From contig NC_089180.1 of the NCBI RefSeq assembly GCF_947507565.1, positions 1,798,001-1,862,000 of the forward strand: a stretch of 64,000 nt of DNA, given 5' to 3'. Position 1 is the stretch's first letter; the number at the start of each line of letters is the position of its first letter. Positions 43,432 to 54,111 of this stretch are shown here, one piece after another. The position numbers were made by a program, and so were the translations under genes. A model generated the notes under the pieces. The model made no database searches and was not told the DNA's origin. It worked only from the letters and a program-made list of their open reading frames with translations. The stretch comes from Oscarella lobularis. Its lineage: Eukaryota > Porifera > Homoscleromorpha > Homosclerophorida > Oscarellidae.

Positions 43432-43536
43432 ACTAGAGAATGATGGCCCGGTGTTCACAGTGTTGCTATCATGCAGAGCCTCCGACCGCTTACCGTACGA
43501 GAGTGCATACCATAGTGTGACGTCATAATTTTTTAT
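43432..43536. repeat. 105-bp dispersed repeat, copy 2
   Basis: See 33626-33730. Here it is followed directly by the pogo-like element. Confidence 0.93.
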
Positions 43537-43539
43537 TAT

Positions 43540-43745
43540 CTGAAATTTTGATTATCTGAACCTCTTCCGAAACATTGGGATCGACTGTACACGCTACAGG
43601 AAATGGCAGATTACACGCGAAATCCGAACCTCGTTTAATTAACAGAACTCTCAATTATCCAAAACGTAAATTTTAGGTCAGATTTAATTCGCTATAATTG
43701 CTTCCAAAACATTGGGGTTCGGATAATTGAGGATGTACTGTACCT
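43540..43745. mobile_element. pogo/Tigger-type MITE
   Basis: Inverted segments TTATCTGAACCTCTTCCGAA...CATTGGGATCGACTGTAC and AACATTGGGGTTCGGATAAT...GAGGATGTACTGTAC, with inner TTATCCAAAACG. The GGTTCGGATAATTGAGG type end ending in CTGTA is typical of Tigger/pogo TIRs. Confidence 0.65.
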
Positions 43746-43987
43746 TCTAACGCTTAAATGACATAAGGATCATTGGTATGCATTTTATAGGTACAGTATC
43801 TTCTACAAGCCCGCCCTACGCTTTGTTTTCGAGATATTCCGATGAATGACTCTGGACACCCGCCCCATGACATGGATCGTAGCCTCAATAAGCCTTTCAA
43901 AGGACATATTCGAGACTCGTGGAGCTCCTGGATGAAAAGCAGTGAAGGTGAATAGACTTCACATGGCAACTTAAAACAGCCTTCTAG
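43746..43987. other. no gene recognised
   Basis: Short stretch between the MITE and the next exon; ends in a CCTTCTAG acceptor. Confidence 0.4.
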
Positions 43988-44730
43988 GCAAAACGTCATT
44001 GATTGGGGCAAGCTTATCCTCTTCGACGTCGTCGGCTGCATCGGCAGCATTCCTCTTTGCTTGTACGCTCGATTTTACTCCGCGACTTTCCACGTCGTCT
44101 CTGTCTTGCTCATCTATGCTTTTTACGCTGTCAAGCTCACCCAACGACTCTTACCTACCGTATTAACTCACTTTTTGCTGCATGCCGGTAAAAGTGAAGT
44201 TTTCTGCTCCCAAAGTTTTCACTGGTTGACTACTAAAACGGCATGCCGGTATAATGCGGGGAATGCCGTTATCGGTAGAGGTGGTGTTGAATGCGAATCG
44301 CGCGATCCAACAGGTTTAGCTGACGACGAAAAAACAGATGACCTTCTTACCGACGAGGAATAAGCTAGCAGATTAGACGTTGCTATTTCAGTTGTAGTGT
44401 TTTCAGCTCGTTTGCCTTGTATACTACCGGTAACCCTAACCTATGTTCATGCTTTACGTATGTTTTCCCACTGATACAAGTTTGCCAAAAACAAACAAAA
44501 GCACCTCGCTTTATCCGGCATGCCGATGTCCCCGAGGTACAACGGCACCCTGGTAATCCTCACTTTAAACCGGCATGCAGCAAAAAGTGAGGTAATACGG
44601 TACCTACTTCGACGTCGTCGGCATCCCCATCTTCCTGTTTCGCCGCTCCGAATTCGCCGCGCGTCATCGTGCAGCTGACCAGCGTCCCTCCGCCGGCGAC
44701 GTTCAAAGGACGCGGGGCTGATACGATCGT
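43988..44730 (+). CDS. unidentified membrane-protein exon interrupted by a MITE
   Basis: After an acceptor (CCTTCTAG) the frame reads WGKLILFDVVGCIGSIPLCL, then a hydrophobic helix (HVVSVLLIYAFYAV) and KLTQRLLP up to 44155. The MITE 44156-44602 begins there at a TA. Beyond the element, with one TA counted, the same frame resumes as TYFDVVGIPIFLFRRSEF and stays open to about 44720. Note that FDVVG occurs on both sides. No family recognised. The post-insertion part has weaker coding texture than the first part. Confidence 0.4.
44156..44602. mobile_element. 447-bp MITE with about 40-bp TIRs
   Basis: TACCGTATTAACTCACTTTT plus TGCTGCATGCCGG on the left matches the reverse complement of CCGGCATGCAGCAAAAAGTG plus AGGTAATACGGTA on the right with one or two mismatches. 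TA at both edges. Internal CCGGCATGCC motifs near 44241 and 44515. Confidence 0.85.
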
Positions 44731-45049
44731 GGACCCCTGGCAACCGTGGCGCAAAGCGTGAGACGCGTACACGCTCGGTACGCGTCTTTCAGACGATTTT
44801 TTCATGGAACTACAGTCCTGCTGCCTGAACGGCCCGATAAACAATTCACTACTTCGCAGCTTTTGTGTTGTCAGTGTAGTCTTCATTTATTTGTGGTTTT
44901 GTTGATGAAGGGGGGATGTGACGGTGTTGCGCGAACCCTAGCTGATTGGGTGTGAAGATCGTTTTCTTCTCACGTTACACACGGCAGTCTGTAAGACCCT
45001 ACGCGGGCAAAGGTGGTTTGTCTGCCAGTGAAGAATACTGTGATATAAC
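44731..45049. other. no gene recognised
   Basis: GC-rich on the left, then AT-rich. A minus-strand frame through 44886-44600 has plausible codon texture (PLNVAGGGTLVSCTMTRG), so the strand of the real gene here is uncertain. Confidence 0.35.
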
Positions 45050-45241
45050 TTACCAATTGTAATGTTCCTCCAGTTGGTCAATTGGCTTGCCATGACCTGG
45101 CTTGCCAATAGTGTTCACAGTTCTGAAAAACGTGTGAAATTTTGCACTTTGTTTTGGCCAATCATCAGTGAGATTTATGCATAGATGGATATGAAAACGA
45201 ACCTGATTACCGTATGAGAGAACTTTCGGGGTGTCTGTCAT
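45050..45241 (-). CDS. unidentified exon, probably element-derived
   Basis: The frame VRFHIHLCINLTDDWPKQSA, then FFRTVNTIGKPGHGKPIDQL, ends in EEHYNW and a stop. Strong codon texture and no break, but no family I can name with confidence. Confidence 0.35.
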   Translation of the reverse strand: MTDTPKVLSYGNQVRFHIHLCINLTDDWPKQSAKFHTFFRTVNTIGKPGHGKPIDQLEEHYNW

Positions 45242-45485
45242 ATTTCTGCAAGTTCAGCACTTTCTGAGAAAGCCTTCGGACCAATAGAAACCATTGCAGA
45301 TACTCCAGTTCGTTTATTACCTTTGTATAGGGTTGTATACTCTGGTAAATGTAATAAGAGAGCAGCTACATGGTTTGGCTTGCTGTTGGCCCTCACAGCA
45401 GCGGCTTAAATAGGATATTTTTTTCTGTGAATAACCTTTAGAACATTTGAAGTAGAACGGCTGGTAGATATTTGTGTGAGTGATA

Positions 45486-45960
45486 CAGTCGAAGCCGGTT
45501 AATGTCAACCGAAATGCATCAGCGAAATAGTTGACATTAACCGAAAGTTGACATAAGACGAATAAGACTTTTAAGCGGATTTAGCAATTTACTAGTAACT
45601 GACATCAACTTTTTATTTTTTTTCCAATTCAGAAGGAAAGAAATCTGTCAAAAGAGAAAGCCGACCGTCACTTGGAGTGAAATCTTTACCCATTTTGGCC
45701 GCTAATGACGACGCTTTCTCTTTCAGAACAAGACCCGAGACGTTCGCTCCTTGAAGAACTTTCTGCTCTAGCCATAAGGCAAGAGCCTCTTGAACGTCGG
45801 GTTCCTTCCCATCTCGTTGTCGTTTCTGAGAGGGTCTGCAGCCTCTGCCAGTTGTGTACATTGCTAGTAGATCCTCTCTTCTTTTCATGATCTTGGACAC
45901 TGTCGATTTGCTGACACTGAATTGCTGAGCAACAGCGACCTGTATTTAGAATCTTGATAA
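45486..45960 (-). mobile_element. Tigger/pogo element remnant
   Basis: At 45486-45560 a CAGTCGAAGCCGGTTAATGT repeat with inverted GACATTAACCGAAA copies looks like a pogo-type terminus. Inside, on the minus strand, lies a CENP-B-type HTH fragment (next entry). Confidence 0.65.
45613..45950 (-). pseudogene. CENP-B-type HTH region of a Tigger/pogo transposase
   Basis: From about 45950 the frame reads VAVAQQFSVSKSTVSKIMKR (psq-type HTH), then KRQRDGKEPDVQEALALWLE and VSGLVLKEKASSLAAKMG, the CENP-B HTH domain of pogo/Tigger transposases, which binds element ends. After DFTPSDG the frame loses the family pattern (expected W-L-x-R-F-K-x-R) and stops at 45613. The DDE catalytic domain is absent. So it is a DNA-binding-domain fragment, not an active transposase. 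Confidence 0.82.
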
Positions 45961-48329
45961 TGCTCGTCTCATTTAGCTACCCAACGCGTGATCGTAGCCA
46001 GCGAGGATCAACAGAATCCCCGAAGTGATGTGAAGAGATCGGACGCCACGAGCGCACGCAGCGGAGGCGGAGCCAGTGGTAAATCGGGGTAGCAAAGGCG
46101 TCATTGCTCCCGGATTATCGCTTTGTTTTGGAAAGGGTGGATAAATTGAAGCGAGAAAACCTGAAGTTGACGACGACGCCTTCCAGCAGTAGTCCATGTC
46201 TGGATTAAACGGGCAGCGACCTGCTTTACCTTATCTTTTTCTCATTTTTTAATTTTTAGAATATACAGTGGAACCTCGTTATTGCGGCCACCCTCGGGGA
46301 GGGAGGGAATTTAAGTTTGGCCGTAATACATATAGAGGGAACTAACGAAACGGAGGAAGGGAAGATGTCAAGATGTTGTACTCCGCCCCAAAGCACCGAA
46401 AGTGTTGCCTGCGTACGATGAGAAGCGGTTCGTCAAAGATCTAGCCTGCGCCAGTAGTTGACAAACGCAGCGCCGTCATTGATGAAATTGATGGAAGAGC
46501 GAGCAGCGGCTTTGCAAAAAAAAGTAAGAGCGAAAGGGCTTCAACGGCCGTACTGTACACCTCCATGACCAACGGATCAAAGAGACAGCCGAGAGAACTA
46601 GCTATCGCACACTTTTGGATCTTCTTCTAATTTTTCCGGTTTGCAGCTGAATTAACCAAAGGCTTTTGCTGCTGTAGTTACAGTATTTGTCGCCGTAATA
46701 CTGACGTCAAAAAGGATCATTGTTCTTTCTTTGATCGTAGTTGCAGACGCTAACCGCAATTTTTTTTCCGGCAAAATTGTCAAGCGAGATTTTGCGTAGT
46801 GCAGCACGGAGAACCCCTTTTTTATTGAATAAACGGCATGAAATTTCAGCAACCTGTGACGAAATCTCATTTCTTCTTGAAGTTCTCTAGTAAACGACAA
46901 GACATTTACTGCCACAAGTACAACAATTACTTTCTCTTCCCATTTGACTGCTGAAATTGTAATTATAGCACAAACGTCAGCACATCCTCGTCTAAGGAGT
47001 AGATAAGTCTTTTTTTCGTGTCATGCGCGCAGGACTTCAACAAAAACGATTTCACAGTGACACCTAGTCATTGCCTAAAACGATATTCCATATTCGACAA
47101 AACAAAAATGCAGTCGGCAGAAAAAAATTATCAATATATTCTTATGACAATGGTAACTTTTACCGTATTTCCTCGCGTAGAAGCACATGCGCTTCTACGT
47201 GAATTTGTTAGGCGCATGCGCTTATACCTCGAGGTAAAAGCGCATGCGCTTTTAAGCGAGGATCCACGTGCATTTCGGCGGTTGTTCTGCTCTTTCGTCG
47301 TCTCGTCGATGTCTTCTCGAAAGTCGTACACATACGAGGCGAGTTCTACTCTTCCATTTTCACGCCTACTACGTACTGTATGACTATGGGACAAAACAGG
47401 CTACCGATCTAACAGTCCACGCGATGCAAAGGACACTCGCAATGCAAACACCGCTATTATTCCGCCCGTTTTAATTTTTTCGGGATCTCTTTTGGTAAGA
47501 CATCTTTCATTTATTTTATTTATTTTTACTGGAAGTTTTGACACGTAACTTTGACTTTTTTGTGCAATCCGTTAGTGATACCTGTTTCACAGGAAATGCC
47601 AAGGACGCAAGGATGATGACAATGATTAGGACGTAGTGTTTTCGCGTGATCGGCGATTGGGATCGCAGGTGCCGTGTCGACGGGTTGCTACAGTTCGACG
47701 TGGAAAAGGGTTGGGCGCGCCTCGATGAAGTCGATTTGATTTGATGACGAGGAAAGCCCATCTTTCAACATAGAAAGGGGCACGGTTTCACTTCATTTTG
47801 GATCTTATGTGATAATGATTCCAGTTGTTTCTACTTTTCTTCTTCTTTTTGCAAAAAAAAAGAGATAATGAAGAGCGTCAGATGAGTTCAGGTTAAAATG
47901 GTTAATTGTTCACATACAAGCGCATGCGCCTATATCGGAATGAACACGTTAGTTTCTCGTGAAAGCCTGTTGTCACATATCCGTAGTTTCACAAATTTTC
48001 GTCTTGAACTATTTAGTTTTCTAATATTTTGTACAGCTTTATTTTTGTACACTGCTTTGATACGACATATATTACTATACTATTTTAGCTTTTAGTACAG
48101 CTTTATTTTCGTACACTGCACGTTGTACGTGGAATAATCGCTTCTAGCATTGCAGTGCTTGGTGTTATTCAGAGAGAACGTCGACGGTCTTTTACAATGT
48201 CTTCAAAAGCGTCTCGAAGAAACAGCTTAGGTATTTAAACGAAATTCGCAATGAAGACGATGCAATAGGGTGCATACCGGAAAGGTGTTAACTATCACGC
48301 AAAATAGCTATCAAAAACACACACGAGCA
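45961..48329. other. repeat-rich spacer, no gene supported
   Basis: 46264-46340 has a pogo-like end (ACAGTGGAACCTCGTTATTG). 47160-47275 is a nested palindrome series (AGAAGCACATGCGCTTCT, AAAAGCGCATGCGCTTTT) bounded by TCGCG and GCGAGG; a related AAGCGCATGCGCC is at 47918. Several 60-120-codon frames show no motifs. Confidence 0.45.
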
Positions 48330-48807
48330 TTGATACCGAAATAAACTCTATGACGTCTGGAATGGCTCCGTTCAGCGAATGGTGCTAGACGATGGGCGTG
48401 CGAAAGGCCTTCGAATTGTTCTGCAGGAGAGAGGAGTCGCTGTTGATGGCAAGAACAGACCAGAACTTGAGGCAATTTTGAAGGAGCACGATGACTTTAA
48501 AAATGAAAAGTCAATGGTAGAGAGATTTATTTCAAGCAGAGGCCACGAGTGTTTGTTCTTACCCAAATATCACTGTGAACTAAACCCTATTGAGAGGGTC
48601 TGGGGCAGAGCTAAAGATCACACGAGAAAAAGCTGCAAGTAAAACATCGCCTCTCTTCGAAATCACATTGACCCTGCTCTTGCCACAGTGTCAGTTGACC
48701 TTATCCGAAAATTCTATCGAAAAACGCGGGAGCTGGTACAGGCGTACGCAGATGGACTGCTAAAGTGTATAAGTCTCATAGACGTGTATTTGGCAAACTA
48801 TGACTGA
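48330..48807 (+). pseudogene. IS630/Tc1-like DDE transposase, C-terminal half with one nonsense codon
   Basis: Reads NKLYDVWNGSVQRMVLDDGR, GLRIVLQERGVAVDGKNRPE, DDFKNEKSMVERFISSRGHE, then FLPKYHCELNPIERVWGRAK (catalytic Glu in NPIERVW). An in-frame TAA at 48640-48642 follows KSCK; the same frame continues NIASLRNHIDPALATVSVDL and ends at TGA 48805-48807. The N-terminal HTH and first catalytic Asp are missing. The matching N-terminal half of this type of transposase occurs at 60198-59514, as a separate copy. Confidence 0.85.
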
Positions 48808-48840
48808 CATAAATATACTTGTCTCTCTTTCAGTCTCACA

Positions 48841-49041
48841 TTACATAACATCGTAAAGACTGGTGCCACAATTCCAGCAGTAATTCATCACTTTTGGGCG
48901 CTTTGCTGCAGGTTTGCCATTTCCAGCGGCCACTGTGGAACAGTGGCAGACCATATCATCGAGCTGTGGCTGGCTAGATTCTTCGCTGGCCTCTGCTTGT
49001 GAAACGGCGTTCTTAATTAAAAAGGCTCTTAGTCTACTCAC
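48841..49041 (-). CDS. short Cys-rich frame, uncertain
   Basis: 66 codons ending in MNYCWNCGTSLYDVM, with earlier MVCHC. A CxxC pair near the end suggests a small zinc knuckle. It may be the second ORF or end of an element next to the transposase. No family recognised. Confidence 0.3.
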   Translation of the reverse strand: MSRLRAFLIKNAVSQAEASEESSQPQLDDMVCHCSTVAAGNGKPAAKRPKVMNYCWNCGTSLYDVM

Positions 49042-49114
49042 AAGACTCTATACTTCTCACTCCAGGTAAGGCAGATGCATACATGTCACGGGGAAGCGGG
49101 GCCGTGCGCCGGTA

Positions 49115-49550
49115 TGAACTAGCATTAGAGACCCAGACCCTCTCCGCGCGCGCTACTGGGCGTGGCGCGGCGCTGGGAGCAACTTGCTGTAGAACGTCGG
49201 TTCCTTTGGGATGCGACAGCCAATCACAAAGCGAGCAGTGGCTCAGCGAACGCGACTAATTATGTGATTAGGACAGCTTAACTCAATTAGCTCGATACAA
49301 CATCTACACCGTAGCCTCAAGATGGACGTCGCACTCGCCCTTTTGTGCGAACTCTTTGAGATCGAGCGCTTGCACCGACGAACAGGCCGCGACTTTTGTT
49401 GGCAGACCAATTGCTTTTCGAAGTGTCCCACCCACGTACCCGCCTACGCTAATTTCACAAAGGAACCGACGCTCTACAGCAAGTTGCCCAGACTCCCAGC
49501 GCCACGCCTAGTAGCGCGAGTCTGGGTATCCGAGGCTAGAACTAGCATAT
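49115..49550. mobile_element. about 435-bp MITE with long TIRs
   Basis: Left arm: GAACTAGCATTAGAG, ACCCAGACCCTC, GGCGTGGCGC.GCGCTGGGAG, CAACTTGCTGTAGA, CGTCGGTTCC. Right arm is the inverse (GGAACCGACG, TCTACAGCAAGTTG, CTCCCAGCGCCACGCC, GAGTCTGGGT, GCTAGAACTAGCAT). Arms about 90 bp with small gaps. No ORF. Confidence 0.82.
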
Positions 49551-50057
49551 GCTGAGACAGTAGACCTACGTTTGTCAATGCAGAGGGAAACTGAGATTTG
49601 TCGAAGTTTTTTGCTTCAGCATTGATTCTCGTAAGATTGTAGTCTAAATATGTGTCTAAAGACGCGTTTAGAGACCTCGCACTTTAGCTAGGCTACGTAT
49701 AAGGGAATCGCCATTTTTATGCGTGGGAGACCAAGAATGGCGATATTTTGGTCTTTTTCACGCGATTCAGTCGTTTCTTTTGCTAGCTGAAGTAAAAAAT
49801 GCATTTCTAAAGCGTTTCGATCGCGTCGATTCGACGGATCGTTCCTTTTACGTGAGAAAACCGCGACGTGATCGGAAAATCGCGCTATTTTGGTGCTTTC
49901 GACGCGATTGGGCCGTTTCTTTCTCTAGTCTAGTAGCTTGTTGGGTTATAAAACGTTTTTGATTCATGGGATTGACCAATCTTTAGTTTTGGCCGAGAAA
50001 ATCGCGAAAAAAAACCAGCCACCATCCTCCCCGCCGCCGCCCCCGCCCAACACACCC
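49551..50057. other. no gene recognised
   Basis: Contains two similar blocks around GGCGATATTTTGG (49737) and CGCGCTATTTTGG (49881), each followed by a CGCGATT box, so a diverged duplication of about 140 bp. Confidence 0.45.
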
Positions 50058-50120
50058 ATCTTAGCATATTTAACTTGGCACCGGCGCTGCGCGCCGGCAC
50101 CAAGTGAAATATGCTAAGAT
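50058..50120. repeat. 63-bp near-perfect hairpin
   Basis: ATCTTAGCATATTTAACTTG GCACCGGCGC pairs with the reverse complement ending at 50120, with two mismatches and a loop of about 3 nt. Confidence 0.92.
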
Positions 50121-51278
50121 CCTAACTATTAATATAGAACTACGTACGTTCGTGAACTTCGAACGCGTAGTTTGTAGAAAATCGATGCTTTTATTCGTTA
50201 TTTCGAGATTTCTCAAAGCTAGTCGTTCCAGCATCGATCTTCGTAGGTTTCGAGGGACTAAGCGTGTCTAGGATATTGCGTATATTGTTCGTAGCTTCTG
50301 TCTCGTACTAGAATTTGTGTAGGAGCGAGGACGTCTCCTCGTTGTACGTGGAAGACCCAGAAATCGCGTTGTTTGTTTTACATTCTAATTTTTGTCTTTG
50401 CAGAATTCCAGCTCATGAAAATTAATTATTTCAAGAAAAGTTTGTCATTAGATGAATTCTATGGACTCTTCTTTTTAAAAAAAAAATGGGTCTCTCTTAC
50501 TGATCTTTTTAGGGTTTTGCAGTGGGCGAATTTCATTGAACGTTTCTTCAGCGTTGATCGCACCGACGAACGGTGAGAATTGATATTTCGGTGAACGTAT
50601 ATTGATTGTTCTCGCTTTGTTGCTTTGTTTCCTAGTGATGCGTGGGTTGAAGCGATTGAGAAGGTCTCAGCGGCTCTCGAGGCAAACAAGGAAAAGAGTT
50701 CGTCCCTTGAAAAATCTTCCAGCAAAGTATACCAATATAATCTCTTTTATTGTTGTTATATCACTTCCTTCTTTATTCTACGTCTGCATTTATTCTCTCT
50801 TAGGCTGTTCTGGAGGATTTTGAAATGTTGAAAGTGCTCGGTCGTGGAACGTTTGGAAAGGTTTGCTTTGCTCGCGAGAAGACGACGGGCGAACTGTTTG
50901 CCGTCAAAATCCTCAAGAAGGATGCCATCATTGCAAAGGCAAGGAAGAAGGGAATTGCCTAGTTGTCTATAGCAGTTATTTTAGGAAGAGGTTGCTCACA
51001 CGCTGACTGAGAACCAAGTGCTGAAGACGACAAAGCATCCTTTTCTTATGGCAACTACTCACATTGAATCTATGATTTAGTCAGCTGCTTACGTGTCCCC
51101 AAGTATTGATGTATGTAAGAGTGTAGTAGGCTCCTCTACTTAGTGTTGATCTCGTTTTGATTCGCATACTTTTCTGACGCTGTTTTGTTTCCCTAGTCAC
51201 TCCGGTTTTCCTTTCAAACGGAAAAGAGACTTTATCTCGTGATGGAATACGCCCAGGGTGGCGAAGTGAGAACGATAG

Positions 51279-51443
<165 letters not shown>

Positions 51444-51584
51444 TGAGGTAAACGAGAGCACGCAGGGTTTTATACACGGTCGAAAAGCAACCTTCGCAGT
51501 ATATGTGCTAATAGATTGTTCATGGGGAGTTAGGAAGAGGAAGGCGTCTGTTGATTTTCTCCGTACAACGTGAAATAATCCTAA

Positions 51585-51690
51585 GACTGTGGCAAGGGTA
51601 TCTGTGACAAGGGTTTCTCTGATCACAAAGGAATCTGTGATCACAGGGTACCTGTGATCACAAGGGCATCTGTGATCACGGGGTAATTAA
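51585..51690. repeat. TGTGATCACAG tandem repeat, short array
   Basis: Units like GGGTATCTGTGATCACA, the reverse-oriented relative of 30043-30245, inside an AKT intron. Confidence 0.88.
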
Positions 51691-51699
51691 AACGGTCTA

Positions 51700-52100
51700 A
51701 GGAATCATCCAAGGCACGATTTTAAAATTTGTCTATCCTTCCAGACCTTTTTCCCACACTGAAATTCTCGGCAGAGGTATACCAGTATTTCTGTCATAAT
51801 TCACGACGCAACTTAAATCTTTTTAAAAATGATGCGCAGCAATTACTGATCTGCGATCGGCAAGTTGCGTGGTCTCAATTTTTTTAGTTTTTTGTTGGGC
51901 GTGAATTTTCGTTTTAATCGCGTTCATTTTTGCGGGGCGCGGATCATGTTTGATTTCATCGCAACGAACGCATTCCATCAAAACGAAAAATCAATTGCGA
52001 GTGAATTTTTCTATTAGTACTGTAAGAAAAGGAGCGAGACTTTCGTAGTTGAATACCTTGACTAGATACCGCATTTGTATTGTTAACAGTCTCAACTCAA
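51700..52100. other. AKT intron sequence, nothing else recognised
   Basis: AT-rich intron between the DFG exon and the [11 protein letters not shown] exon, flanked by two tandem arrays. Confidence 0.5.
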
Positions 52101-52109
52101 TAACTTTAC

Positions 52110-52450
52110 TGTGACAAGTGTCTTCAATTTGTTGCGCGCGAGCGGCGCTTGCGATTCAGGCGCAAGGAACGCCACTCGCGCATAAAAAGTACTCTTAAAA
52201 GTACTCTGTAGCGTTGGCGGGAACGCCCACTTTTGAGGGACAAGTGTCTCCCTTTTGTCCGCGCGCGAGCGACGCTTGCGGTCTGGCGCAAGGAACGCCA
52301 CTCGCGCATAAAAAGTACTTTGTAGTGTTGGCGGGAACGCCCACTTTTGAGGGACAAGTGTCTCCCTTTCGTTGCGCGCGAGCGGCGCTTGCGATTCAGG
52401 CGCAAGGAACGCCACTCGCGCATAAAAATTAGCGAACGCCCACAACGTGA
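52110..52450. repeat. about 115-bp minisatellite in an AKT intron
   Basis: About three units with GCGCGCGAGCGGCGCTTGCG, GGCGCAAGGAACGCCACTCG, CGCATAAAAAGTACT and GGCGGGAACGCCCACTTTTG. Same family, opposite orientation, as 23040-23560 in VPS16. Confidence 0.9.
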
Positions 52451-52481
52451 GGATAGTCAGTTTTGAAGGGGGTCTTATTAA

Positions 52482-52658
<177 letters not shown>

Positions 52659-53218
52659 TAAGTTCTCTTCGAACTCATTCTCACCGTACGTTCTCGCATA
52701 CGAGGCAAAGACCAAACGATGAGAGACGGTCTGTTTGTATGTATATAGCAAGACGTTAAGTTTCCTGATCGGCGTGGAGAACGAGCGAGATCGATTCTCT
52801 CCGGTTGTAGAGAAGGATCCAACAAAAAGGTCAGTTGACTTCGTAGGCACATAGAAATGCGAGTAGAGTTTATTTTTCTTAGACTTGGTGGCAGTCAGCG
52901 CGATGCCGAGGAAACAATGGAACACGTTTTCTTCAGTGAAGTCAATTGGGATGACGTCTATGACAAAAAGGCGCGCGCAATATTTAATCGATTGATAATT
53001 TTTTGATGCTGTTTTCACTATAGGTTCCCGTTCTGTTTGTTCCCGGGGTCAAGGCAGACGTGAACGACCAGGTGATACCGCAGGAGTTCAAGGACGGTCG
53101 ACGACACGCCACCAGATCAAGGTTAGATGAGAAAGTTTTATTTGGTCTTGGTTATGTACCGTACTGACGTTTTCTATAGAAGGAGGATGGTCAGTTTGAA
53201 GGATTTTCCTATGCTTAG

Positions 53219-53919
53219 GTTCGAAGTAAGATCAGCAGGCTCTCATCCAAGCAACAAGAAATGAAATATCAATGTCTTTCATTTGGTCGCTCTTTCTAAA
53301 TCAGTTGCCATGACATTACAGTACTGTCTTTGGATGTGTCTTTGTCATTTTCTTTCTCTCTCTCTCGCTCTCTTTTTAGTTGTACCTTTTTTTATTGATT
53401 ATTTAAATCTTTCAGGTTAATACGGGAGTCCTATCAGCCACAAAGAAAAAATTTCTCGCTTTGCGTCCAGGGCTCGGCGCAGGCGAAAGCAAAGATGCCT
53501 CTTTGTCTGTCGAGTGCATCAGAGACGCCTCGCAGCGTGCCCCTCTCTGTAGCGAGGCAGATTCACCACCATTTTCTTTTTCCCCCGGACCTACACCTCT
53601 TTGTTTCGCTAAAATCGTCCTCGCTCATGTTCCTACAGAGTTCTGCTGTATTTTTGAAGCCTGCTCTAGCCTCCAGGTCTGAAAAAGAAACGGCGAGCCT
53701 CGATTTTGTCGAATCGCGTGAAAACGCTTGCCTCGATCTGCCTTCCACGTCGATCAATTCGCTCAGAAAACAATCCAATAGATCGCAGGCTGAACGAGAA
53801 TCAAATCTGGACGAATGCGCTACGACCTCGTACACGATCAAGACGCGCACATTCGACTTTATTTCGTAGAGTAATTTTACAGTATACATGCACTCATGCA
53901 AAAACCTACTCTAGCGTAT
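53219..53919. other. spacer between the AKT copy and a minus-strand gene end
   Basis: Contains a (TCTC)n stretch at 53353-53377. 53495-53869 is open on the plus strand with moderate codon texture (SVARQIHHHFLFPPDLHLFV) but no motif; the opposite strand is also open. Confidence 0.4.
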
Positions 53920-54110
53920 CCACTGTATTTTCTCGATTCCTTTCTTTCGTCGTTCGGTTCTTTCGCGTGCCTTCTGTACGTCTTCGTCGATCGTTCTCTC
54001 TTCGATCTTCGTCCTTCGGCGCTCGCGATCTAAAAATCAAATCCCAATTAGTCACTGTCAAAATATCGTTCTAAGTACCTTTTTTCAATGCGTCCGTATT
54101 AGCATTACCC
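53920..54110 (-). CDS. last exons of an unidentified charged, helical protein
   Basis: Reading the minus strand, SGNANTDALKK (about 54110-54078) ends at a GTACTTAG donor; after a 45-bp intron ending in TTTTTAG the frame continues DRERRRTKIEERTIDEDVQK, ARERTERRKKGIEKIQWIR and a stop at about 53921. The splice keeps the frame. Upstream exons are not present: LINE sequence begins at about 54112, so the gene has probably been cut by the insertion or continues beyond it. Confidence 0.5.
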
Positions 54111-54111
54111 G

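Noticed and set aside
53563-53901. Minus-strand ORF as an exon of the charged-protein gene
   Set aside because: The spliced minus-strand frame already stops at about 53921, upstream of it, and no splice links them.
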